Below are positions 46,118 through 53,155 of a DNA stretch of 64,000 nucleotides, in pieces (the stretch's first letter is position 1; the number at the start of each line of letters is the position of its first letter). The translations under genes and the position numbers were made by a program. Origin of the DNA: Candidatus Opimibacter iunctus. GTDB taxonomy: Bacteria; Bacteroidota; Bacteroidia; Chitinophagales; Saprospiraceae. The stretch lies in contig JADJVH010000005.1 in assembly GCA_016716665.1 (NCBI GenBank), forward strand, positions 347,166-411,165, in the 5' to 3' direction. A model generated the notes under the pieces. That model had not been told where the DNA came from, did not search any database, and was given only the letters and a program-made list of their open reading frames with translations.

Positions 46118-46813
46118 TCAGATCAATTTTGGCTTTATCGCTGAGAGATTATCCCTCATCCGGACATAAAAGAATTTGTACGTCCAGGAATCAAAAAGGG
46201 TGGTGAGTTGGCCGGCCCTGGATGCAAACGGTTCGGGAGCTTCTCTTGAAAAAATTTCCATACCCACTTTCCAGTTTGATGTTGGTCCTTCCAGGGCTAG
46301 TTGGGCAAGCAGGATATGCCATCTGGTATAGGCATTTTGTATGGAGTCTGGGGTGGTTAAGGACTCAAATAAAACTATGGCCGTTTGGTAATCCTTTGTA
46401 AGGAATGCTTCATTTGCATCATCCAGGGTTTCCTGGAACTGAGGGCGTGTAGGATATGAGACGTTAACATCGGGATGAATAAAATTTCTGCTCGCGATAG
46501 CCGAAGGATTGAAATAGAAGAAGGCCATGTACACATATAATGACATGAGGAGGATAAAGAAAGCAAACCAGCCAAACCATTTCGGTGCAAATCCGGACTG
46601 CTTCATGTCATCCTTGTCCAGTTCCCTCAGCTTTTCGCGGAGTTGCTTGTGCCGCGCATGGATCAAGGCTTTGTAAGCTTCTTTGCTGTCATTGACCAAC
46701 TCAGCAACAGATGGATCAACGGCCATGAGCTCTTCGAGCTGTTTTCTATCCTCAGGACTGATGGTGCCCAGCAGGTATTGATCTATCCAATAGGGTAAGG
46801 TATGTTCTTCCAT
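46118..46813 (-). CDS. Putative membrane anti-sigma protein
   Basis: A 231-residue protein in the position of an anti-sigma factor, 55 bases after the ECF sigma gene. The N-terminal part (MEEHTLPYWIDQYLLGTISP, with EDRKQLEELMAVDPSVAELV) resembles the small helical sigma-binding domains of Bacteroidota anti-sigma factors but has no zinc-binding HxxxCxxC. One transmembrane helix follows (FGWFAFFILLMSLYVYMAFF, residues 79-98). The outer part is helical and TPR-like (DDANEAFLTKDYQTAIVLFE). Function is inferred from position and topology. Confidence 0.72.
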   Translation of the reverse strand: MEEHTLPYWIDQYLLGTISPEDRKQLEELMAVDPSVAELVNDSKEAYKALIHARHKQLREKLRELDKDDMKQSGFAPKWFGWFAFFILLMSLYVYMAFFYFNPSAIASRNFIHPDVNVSYPTRPQFQETLDDANEAFLTKDYQTAIVLFESLTTPDSIQNAYTRWHILLAQLALEGPTSNWKVGMEIFSREAPEPFASRAGQLTTLFDSWTYKFFYVRMRDNLSAIKPKLI

Positions 46814-46868
46814 GTTGTGCTTATATTGAATGGTCCCGGTTGATCCTGTTGTTCATATACTAGTGTCT

Positions 46869-47464
46869 TTAGCGCTGTGTTTTGTTACCAGATTTGACGA
46901 GTTCTTTTAATTTTTTAAAACATTCAAATTTTATTTTCCTGGCCATGGCATCATTGGACAGGCTCATTTTTTGCGCTATTTCGATCATGCTGTATTGGTT
47001 GAGCCATAAAAGCAGCACCTCCTGGCATCGCTGTCCCATTGAGGAAAAGGCGGTTTCAAAGCGGAGTTGTTCATCGGCAGAGAAAATGAATGCATCAGGA
47101 TTGTCCTCCTCATATCCGTATTTTTCTTCTACATCATGGACCAATACCGTCCGCTGGTCTTTTTTCAGTTGATTCAGAAACAGCTTTTTACCGATCCCGA
47201 TCCATAATCCTCCAAGGAGTGCACTTCCGGAGTGTCGCTGCGCAGTTTGTCCAGCATGATGATAAATGCATCATGCACCAGATCCTCCGGCACACCCCTG
47301 AACTGGTCATGCTTGGAGACCAGCTTTTTCATGTAGGAATAGGTTCGCTTCCTGTATTTCAGATACAGGCAACTGATAGCAATGTCGGCTCTTGAGCCTC
47401 CTGCTTGTATCTCCCGGAGATAGTCCTCGTCCCGGAGAAATAGATTGCAATGCAAGTGATTCAT
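46869..47464 (-). CDS. ECF-type RNA polymerase sigma factor, frame broken once
   Basis: Two open frames are halves of one sigma-70 family factor of about 198 residues. Region 2 runs from 47464 (FRGVPEDLVHDAFIIMLDKL). Near 47217 the frame shifts by one base. After the shift it reads LGGLWIGIGKKLFLNQLKKD, the end of region 2, and continues to region 4 (CQEVLLLWLNQYSMIEIAQK then SNDAMARKIKFECFKKL). One G missing from the GG at 47216-47217 on the plus strand would restore it. If the shift is real, the sigma factor is inactive. A strong housekeeping-type promoter lies at 47531-47561. An anti-sigma-like gene follows. Confidence 0.88.
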
Positions 47465-47530
47465 ATTGTTTTCAGCTGATGATCACAAAGCAATAAAATA
47501 CCGTGTCCGGCTCCTGGGAAAAGCCGTACA

Positions 47531-47561
47531 CAAGTATACAAAGGAGGATGCATTTATCAAA
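47531..47561 (-). promoter_or_regulatory. Housekeeping-type promoter of the sigma factor gene
   Basis: Read leftward: TTTG (47561-47558), 19 bases, then TATACTTG (47538-47531). This is the Bacteroidota -33/-7 arrangement TTTG-N19-TAnnTTTG with one mismatch. It gives a leader of about 60 bases before the ATG at 47464. Confidence 0.7.
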
Positions 47562-47597
47562 GGCCTTGAAAATATTTTAAAAATATTTCCTGTTCGT

Positions 47598-47626
47598 GGT
47601 AACATTTAGCCCTCCTCAATACACTA
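47598..47626. promoter_or_regulatory. Bipartite motif shared with the adhesin upstream region, copy 1
   Basis: GGTAACATTT, 8 variable bases, TCAATACACTA. The same 21 fixed bases with the same spacing occur at 63149-63177. The copy lies between the divergent sigma factor gene and comF. Orientation is unresolved: GGTAAC resembles an ECF -35 element on the plus strand, while the minus strand leads to the sigma gene. Confidence 0.75.
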
Positions 47627-47767
47627 CTATAACAAAGAATGTAATTTTCTTTCTCGGCCGTTGCATAACACCCGGTATGTTCTTTCCATGGCAACACTGC
47701 AGAAATACATTCCTCATTTGCCAGTTGAACTAAGCCGGATGCGCGCCCCATGCCATCCGGCTTTTTA
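47627..47767 (+). ncRNA. Candidate structured small RNA between the motif and a terminator
   Basis: The segment can fold: GAATGTA (47637-47643) pairs with TACATTC (47706-47712) and, inside it, GTTGC (47660-47664) with GCAAC (47691-47695). It ends in an intrinsic terminator just before comF, so a plus-strand transcript from the motif would be about 130-140 bases long. No family is recognised. It could also just be the divergent 5' region. Confidence 0.3.
47733..47766 (+). terminator. Intrinsic terminator upstream of comF
   Basis: AGCCGGATG (47733-47741) pairs with CATCCGGCT (47754-47762), followed by TTTT. It reads on the plus strand and ends 18 bases before the comF ATG. No plus-strand gene precedes it, so it implies an upstream transcript or attenuation of comF. 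Confidence 0.75.
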
Positions 47768-47783
47768 CCTGTCGGTACAGCCT

Positions 47784-48479
47784 ATGCCTGTAAAATGGTG
47801 GACACATATCACCGATCTTATCTATCCGCCCTTGTGCGCAAGTTGCGGGTTGCTACGCCCGTTGGATCAACATATTTTTTGCCTTGACTGCCTCCACCAA
47901 TTACCGGAGACAGGCTATCATCTGCATGCAGAAAATCCATTCACGATGCACTTCAAGGGAAGGGTTATGCTCCGGGCGGGATCATCCTTTCTTTTCTTTT
48001 CAAGAGGCGGTGGCACGCAACGCTTGTTGCATCAAATCAAATACAACAATCAACCGGAACTCATCACCACGGTCGGCAAATGGTATGGAAAGCAATTGAT
48101 GGGTACAACGCTATGGGATGGAATTGATGTCATTGTACCGGTACCACTGCATTGGAAGAAGCAACGCAAACGAGGGTACAATCAAAGCGCGGTTTTTGGA
48201 ACGGCCATTGGTGAGGTGATGCAGGTGCCTTGCCACCCGAATGCTCTGTTGAGGGTCACCCATGACAAAAGCCTGACAGGTATGAAACGCCTGGAAAGGG
48301 TGGAGACCATCAGTTCCTCTTTTGTGGTCGCCAAACCCGGCCTGGTCAGGAATAAGCATGTGCTACTGGTGGATGATGTCCTCACGACAGGTGCCACCCT
48401 TGAATCCTGTGCCATCGCCCTCCAGAATCTTCCTGTCGCATCGATCAGGATGGTCACGATCGCCTGCGGTGAGTTGTAA
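47784..48479 (+). CDS. comF: ComF-family phosphoribosyltransferase-like protein
   Basis: A protein of 231 residues with an N-terminal four-Cys zinc finger (LCASCGLLRPLDQHIFCLDC) and a C-terminal PRTase domain with the PRPP loop HVLLVDDVLTTGATLESC. HWKKQRKRGYNQSAVF and LTGMKRLERVETISSSFVV are typical of ComF. In naturally competent bacteria ComF takes part in DNA uptake with the ComFA helicase and PriA; elsewhere its role is unclear. ATG 47784 is chosen since the zinc finger follows closely and a terminator lies before it; a longer form from 47739 is possible. It has GACCGTGA 8-mers just after the stop. Confidence 0.92.
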   Translation: MPVKWWTHITDLIYPPLCASCGLLRPLDQHIFCLDCLHQLPETGYHLHAENPFTMHFKGRVMLRAGSSFLFFSRGGGTQRLLHQIKYNNQPELITTVGKWYGKQLMGTTLWDGIDVIVPVPLHWKKQRKRGYNQSAVFGTAIGEVMQVPCHPNALLRVTHDKSLTGMKRLERVETISSSFVVAKPGLVRNKHVLLVDDVLTTGATLESCAIALQNLPVASIRMVTIACGEL

Positions 48480-48653
48480 GACCGTGAGACCGTGAGATGC
48501 CTTCGCGATCCGAAAACGAACCCGCCCAATAAGGCGTGCGCAGTACTCGAAATGTGCTTCGGCATCCGAGGGAAGGGTGAGATATAATGTAAGTTTTTGA
48601 AAATAAACCCCAAATTCGCCCTCACTGAATAATGGCAATAAAAAGTTTTTATT

Positions 48654-49160
48654 ATGGCTTTAGATGAACAACTCAAAAAAGCATTGGTGAATGAAGTGCT
48701 GCATCGCCTCTATGATGAGTCCCTTCCCCGTATCCTCAAATGCCTGGACATGTTGACTAATGAACAGATCTGGTGGCGACCCAATGAATCGTCAAACAGT
48801 ATCGGCAACCTCGTCCTTCATCTCTGCGGCAATGTGAACCAATGGATATATTCCGGTCTGGGGGGATTTCCGGATGACCGGGTCCGGCAGGCAGAGTTTG
48901 ATGCACGTGAATTTATAGACAGGAAAGACCTGAAGATTGCACTTGAATCTACCATGGAAAAGGTAAGGATTGTAATTGAAAGCGTCTCTGTCAGCGAAAT
49001 CCTGCGCATAAGGCCTGTGCAGACTTTTGAAGAAAAAGGATTGTCCATATTGATCCATGTGACGGAACATTTTTCCTATCATACCGGCCAGATTGCGTAT
49101 ATTACAAAAATGCTCTCCGACAGACCACTTGGATTTTACGATGGTATAACTTTAGCCTAG
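48654..49160 (+). CDS. DinB/YfiT-like four-helix protein
   Basis: A 168-residue protein of the DinB superfamily (DUF1572-like). The helical core has His residues in the positions of the metal site: NLVLHLCGNVNQW and HVTEHFSYHTGQIAYI. Family members include thiol-dependent transferases and many with no known role. The 174 bases upstream hold GACCGTGA repeats after comF and no other feature I can name. The gene is followed 31 bases later by a PD40-OmpA protein with its own promoter box. Confidence 0.82.
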   Translation: MALDEQLKKALVNEVLHRLYDESLPRILKCLDMLTNEQIWWRPNESSNSIGNLVLHLCGNVNQWIYSGLGGFPDDRVRQAEFDAREFIDRKDLKIALESTMEKVRIVIESVSVSEILRIRPVQTFEEKGLSILIHVTEHFSYHTGQIAYITKMLSDRPLGFYDGITLA

Positions 49161-49179
49161 CTGGTAACAGATAAGCGTT

Positions 49180-49187
49180 TAATTTTG
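49180..49187 (+). promoter_or_regulatory. -7 box TAATTTTG 4 bases before a start codon
   Basis: A perfect TAnnTTTG match ending 4 bases before the ATG at 49192, implying a leaderless or near-leaderless mRNA. No -33 TTTG is seen. Confidence 0.5.
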
Positions 49188-49191
49188 CAAC

Positions 49192-50901
49192 ATGTATTAT
49201 GTCCCCCCGATCATATTATGTATCGGACTATCCTTTTCTCTGTTATCTGCCCAAGGAGACCCGGAAAAGCTCCCATCCTGTGTCAATACTGATGCTTACG
49301 ATGAGACGACCCCCGTCCTCAGCAGGAACGGAGATAAGCTTTTTTTCACCCGCACAGCAGATCCCGGATTTGAGCCTTCCTATATCAACCAGGAAGGAGC
49401 TATTACCTCCAATAAGCAGGATGCCCTGTACCTGGGCAATCTGGCGATGATCTACTCTCAGATTGCAGGCAAGAAAATCACTGATCCTTCCGCTTCTGTT
49501 TATAATCAGGACATTTGGTTTGCAAAGATCACACCAGACTCTATCGGGGGTGTTGTACACCCGGGCTATCCCCTCAATAATGCACTGCCCAACAGCCTGG
49601 TGTCGGTCAGTTCACTTCCCGATGAATATATCCTGGTCAACCAGTTTTATGATGACGGTAGCATGTATTCAGGCTTTTCTAAAGCAACCATAGACGATCA
49701 GGGCAGGTCTAAGATGCCTCAGCCTTTATATATATATCAATTTGACCTTACCTCCTCTGACGTGGACCTGACCATGACCCCTGATGGTCATATCCTGGTG
49801 ATCAGTATGCAACGTTCTGATGGTAAAGGGCTCAAGGATATGTACGTATCTTTTTATATCCGCGAGAATGTCTGGTCATCCCCTATGCACATGGGGAGTG
49901 TCCTCAATACCTCCTTCCAGGAAACATCCCCGCATATATCACCTGACAAGCGTTTCTTATATTTTTCATCCAATCGGCCGGGTGGAATCGGGGGCAGCGA
50001 TATTTATGTATCAGAGCGATTGAACTACAGCTGGCTCAAGTGGTCGGAGCCTAAGTTATTGAATGGCAATGTCAATACTGTATCAGACGAAAGCCAACCG
50101 TACTTTAATGCCGATGCAACATATCTGTATTTTACCTCAAGGAGGGATGGCACCAGTGATATCTTCCGGCAACTACAGACACCAAGACCAAAACTTAAGA
50201 AACCGCTTTATGTCAGGGGCAAGATCATTGATTCAGAAACCGGTTTACCTGTCCATAGTGAATTGCTATGGGGCCAACATTCTGCTGATGGTTTTCTCGA
50301 ATATTTTAATACCTACACAGGCGAATTTGAAGTATCCCTGACAGAGTACGAACCATATAAATTTCAACCCAGGAAAGCAAATCACTATGCTCAGCGGATA
50401 CTGGTTGATCCCAGGGGGATGGAAAGCCAGGGCATTGATACACTCGACCTAATTCTTTATTTAGAGCCTAAACCCAACCGGGAGGCAAATATTACTGATG
50501 CAGAGAAAAAACATATACGGCAAAATCCGGTTGAAAAGTATGACGATGCTCCACGCAAAGAGACGATCACTTTTTATGATATCAATTTTGTCAAGGGGAA
50601 ATCAATCATCCTTGTCAAATCACGTGGTGCACTTAAGTATGTACTTGATCGCATGACGGATCAGCCTACGATGGAAATACTGATAGAAGGGCATACCGAC
50701 AATGTTGGAGATGAGGCGGCGCTTATTGACCTGTCGCTTCACCGCGCAGAGGCTATCCGCGATTACCTAGTATTTAAAGGGATCAGTGCTGATCGTATCC
50801 AGGTTGCCGGCAGGGGTGCATCAAGAGCACTGTTTCAGAACAGTACAGAAAGTGGCAGAGAGAAAAACAGGCGAGTTGAAATCACGGTGATCAAATCCTG
50901 A
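49192..50901 (+). CDS. PD40-repeat OmpA-family outer-membrane protein
   Basis: A 569-residue protein: signal peptide (MYYVPPIILCIGLSFSLLSA), a WD40-like PD40 beta-propeller (SRNGDKLFFTRTAD, SPDKRFLYFSSNRPGGIGGS, NADATYLYFTSRRDGTSDIF), a carboxypeptidase-regulatory-like domain (VRGKIIDSETGLPVHSELLW) and a C-terminal OmpA peptidoglycan-binding domain (EILIEGHTDNVGDEAALIDL, RIQVAGRGASRALF, REKNRRVEI). Such proteins bind the peptidoglycan and often accompany T9SS components. The second gene of this layout is at 53152. The next gene starts 2 bases after the stop. Confidence 0.93.
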   Translation: MYYVPPIILCIGLSFSLLSAQGDPEKLPSCVNTDAYDETTPVLSRNGDKLFFTRTADPGFEPSYINQEGAITSNKQDALYLGNLAMIYSQIAGKKITDPSASVYNQDIWFAKITPDSIGGVVHPGYPLNNALPNSLVSVSSLPDEYILVNQFYDDGSMYSGFSKATIDDQGRSKMPQPLYIYQFDLTSSDVDLTMTPDGHILVISMQRSDGKGLKDMYVSFYIRENVWSSPMHMGSVLNTSFQETSPHISPDKRFLYFSSNRPGGIGGSDIYVSERLNYSWLKWSEPKLLNGNVNTVSDESQPYFNADATYLYFTSRRDGTSDIFRQLQTPRPKLKKPLYVRGKIIDSETGLPVHSELLWGQHSADGFLEYFNTYTGEFEVSLTEYEPYKFQPRKANHYAQRILVDPRGMESQGIDTLDLILYLEPKPNREANITDAEKKHIRQNPVEKYDDAPRKETITFYDINFVKGKSIILVKSRGALKYVLDRMTDQPTMEILIEGHTDNVGDEAALIDLSLHRAEAIRDYLVFKGISADRIQVAGRGASRALFQNSTESGREKNRRVEITVIKS

Positions 50902-50903
50902 AC

Positions 50904-51563
50904 ATGAGAGCAGTTGCCCATTTTTTTTCCATAGCCTTCCACCCCTTGTTTATCGTGACCTATATGTCATTGGTCTTACTATGGACTAACCCTTTTGCTT
51001 TCGGGTGGAGACATGTATCTGAAGCAGGTACACTGCTGATCATTATTGTCATGACGACCGTCACATTGCCGGCTATTGCCGTGCTGATGATGAAAATGCT
51101 CGGATGGGTTTCTTCGTTCAATCTTGAAGATCAACATGAACGCATCGGGCCATACATCGTAGCAGGCATCATGTATCTATCCCTGTATCTGCACCTGACC
51201 CGTGCAGAGAGTTTTCCGGTTTCACTCAGGATTGCTGTATTAGGTACACTGCTTGGCCTTTGGTCGTGTTTTTTTATCAACAACTTTACCAAGGTCAGTG
51301 TGCATGCTGCAGGGGTTGGTGGCTTAGTAGCCATGGTCGCACTGACCAAACTCACTTTCGGGTATGATCAGGCACACATCGGCCTTTTTGGAGGAGCCAA
51401 TCTGGTCGTTCCAATAGACGTATTACTCTATGGCTCTATATTGATGGCAGGAGCGACATGCACTTCAAGGCTTATCCTCAAGGCCCATGTGATCAAGGAG
51501 GTATACTTAGGGCTATGCGTTGGCCTGGCCAGTATTGGCGTAGCCTACTTTTTCCTGCACTGA
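50904..51563 (+). CDS. PAP2-like integral membrane protein
   Basis: A 219-residue protein with about six transmembrane helices. The segment FINNFTKVSVHAAGVGGLVA resembles the SxxxH-containing part of PAP2 phosphatase-like proteins of Bacteroidota, but the full PAP2 motif set (KX6RP, PSGH, SRX5HX3D) is not seen. It is directly coupled to the upstream OmpA gene. Function unknown. A weak stem (GAGGCA at 51575-51580, TGCCTC at 51591-51596) lies between its end and the converging gene. Confidence 0.7.
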   Translation: MRAVAHFFSIAFHPLFIVTYMSLVLLWTNPFAFGWRHVSEAGTLLIIIVMTTVTLPAIAVLMMKMLGWVSSFNLEDQHERIGPYIVAGIMYLSLYLHLTRAESFPVSLRIAVLGTLLGLWSCFFINNFTKVSVHAAGVGGLVAMVALTKLTFGYDQAHIGLFGGANLVVPIDVLLYGSILMAGATCTSRLILKAHVIKEVYLGLCVGLASIGVAYFFLH

Positions 51564-51636
51564 GATTTGATGCAGAGGCATTATACCTATTGCCTCAAAA
51601 TCCATTGCGTCTGCTCAGATACCGCGTGATTGATTT

Positions 51637-52515
51637 TTAGAAGGAGAATCCTACACTAAACTGCCAAGCCCTGCTCTTGTTGACATCCGCACGCTGCACA
51701 AAACTACCGTCAGGATTAAGTGTTTGCAGCGAAACATCATATGTGTTCTGGTCCACATCAGAGATGCCATGTATATAGCGGGCACCTAAATAAAGCCCTT
51801 CATTGATATAGAAAGAAGCACCGGCGACAACACCAAAATCAATGGTGTTGTACCAGTTCTTATCCTTGGCTGCAAATTCGTAGTATGCCATCACAGTCTC
51901 TGGAACGGTATAGTTTCTACCGTCTACATTTACAGTGATAGTTGTTGAAGAAGCCTCTCCGGCTTTATCACTTTTATAATTATGGTTGAGTCCTACCTCA
52001 AATGGGGCTATGGTTGTACCCAGGTTTGATTTGCCATCGAAATCAGTGGATCCGCCAGCTGTTGATGCAATGAGTATACCTGTATTGAATCCACCCAGGA
52101 TTTCAAATTTTCCGATCTTATAATAAACCGAGATGGGTACGTCCAGGAATGCATTGGATACATTGAGCGTTTGCTTACGGTTACCACTGATCGTAGTTGT
52201 TTGGACATTGCCGCGCCCGAGAACATAATAAGAAGGACCATTATAGTCATAGATCGTCCCACGCTGGGAAAAGGTAAATTCAGCCCGCATGCCTACCAGA
52301 TCGGTAAACTTATAGCTCAATGCTGCCCCGATATGAAATCCACTTGCCATGGTATACTCTTCAAGTGATTCCCCATTAGGTCCAACTTCCGATGGACCAT
52401 CCAGTTTTGAAATGCTGGCTCCTGCCCGGAATCCAAAACCAAAGTTGTCATTCTGGGCATCAACCCTGACACCGATAAAACAACATACTAGTAATACAAT
52501 CAGATATCTGTTCAT
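51637..52515 (-). CDS. PorT-type outer-membrane beta-barrel protein
   Basis: A 292-residue protein: signal peptide MNRYLIVLLVCCFIGVRVDA, then alternating strands typical of a small barrel (FGFGFRAGASISKL, GFHIGAALSYKFTDLVGMRA, VPISVYYKIGKFEILGG) and a C-terminal Phe in WQFSVGFSF, the outer-membrane assembly signal. It fits the outer_membrane_beta-barrel/PorT-like group that is abundant in Bacteroidota. The real PorT is T9SS-related, but this copy cannot be assigned to that role. It follows the GNAT gene after a 7-bp repeat array. Confidence 0.85.
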   Translation of the reverse strand: MNRYLIVLLVCCFIGVRVDAQNDNFGFGFRAGASISKLDGPSEVGPNGESLEEYTMASGFHIGAALSYKFTDLVGMRAEFTFSQRGTIYDYNGPSYYVLGRGNVQTTTISGNRKQTLNVSNAFLDVPISVYYKIGKFEILGGFNTGILIASTAGGSTDFDGKSNLGTTIAPFEVGLNHNYKSDKAGEASSTTITVNVDGRNYTVPETVMAYYEFAAKDKNWYNTIDFGVVAGASFYINEGLYLGARYIHGISDVDQNTYDVSLQTLNPDGSFVQRADVNKSRAWQFSVGFSF

Positions 52516-52535
52516 AAAATCGATTTCGTTTTTTG

Positions 52536-52706
52536 AGCTATCAGCTATCAGCCATCAGCTCACCACTCACTATTCACTGTCTCCTATCTCCTTGCCCTTT
52601 GCTCCCTTTGCTCCCTTGCTCCTTGCTCCTTGCTCCCTTGCTCCTTGCTCCTTGCTCCTTGCTCCCTTGCCCCTTGCCCCTTGCCCCTTGCCCCTTGCCC
52701 TTGCCA
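52536..52706. repeat. Long 7-bp unit array between GNAT and barrel genes
   Basis: Over 170 bases of degenerate 7-mers. The family changes along the tract: AGCTATC, then CACTCAC, then TTGCTCC (about ten units) and TTGCCCC (about five). It is the longest array in the window and starts 15 bases after the GNAT stop in transcription order. The gap holds no gene. Confidence 0.95.
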
Positions 52707-52720
52707 AACAGTCGCCAAAG

Positions 52721-53155
52721 CTAAAGACTTTTCGTTAAGACAATACGGTGCTCCCCAATCTCGTCCCTTGGGTCAAAGCCAGTTATTTGAAACCCCCGAC
52801 CTACAGCCATCGTCAGCATGGCAGGAAAGCGGTTTCGTGTTTTCATCCATATTGTCTTGTATCCCTGCGATTTAGCCCATTCTTCCTGGATTTCGGCCAG
52901 TTTCGCAGCTACCCCGGATCTCCGGTATTGGGGCAGCACTCCCCCCAGCCAGGAATAGAAAGCACCGTCCCGTTCGTACCCGATCTTAAATCCTGCCTGC
53001 TTGCTATCTACATAAGCCGTCAGGACCAGATGGGGTACTGAACCAATTCTGGCCACTATTTCATCCAATGATGGGGTTGAATCAAATTCCGGTAGCTCAC
53101 CAAGCATTTGGATTACATGATCAATCCTCCCTTGTTTGATGGTCGGTAAGGTCAC
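52721..53155 (-). CDS. GNAT-family N-acetyltransferase
   Basis: A 144-residue acetyltransferase with the acetyl-CoA site (GGVLPQYRRSGVAAKLAEIQ) in the usual motif A place and a C-terminal half with TMAVGRGFQITGF. It overlaps the PD40-OmpA gene by ATGA and so is the last gene of the adhesin, PorP/SprF and PD40-OmpA operon. The acceptor could be an amine on a protein or small molecule. Its coupling to a T9SS surface module is unusual and may mean it modifies a cell-surface component or its precursor. Confidence 0.88.
   Translation of the reverse strand: MTLPTIKQGRIDHVIQMLGELPEFDSTPSLDEIVARIGSVPHLVLTAYVDSKQAGFKIGYERDGAFYSWLGGVLPQYRRSGVAAKLAEIQEEWAKSQGYKTIWMKTRNRFPAMLTMAVGRGFQITGFDPRDEIGEHRIVLTKSL

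Noticed and set aside
47465..47783. A tRNA or SRP RNA in the sigma-comF gap
   Set aside because: No cloverleaf, no CCA end and no conserved SRP loop sequence could be found; only the unnamed nested stems and terminator remain.
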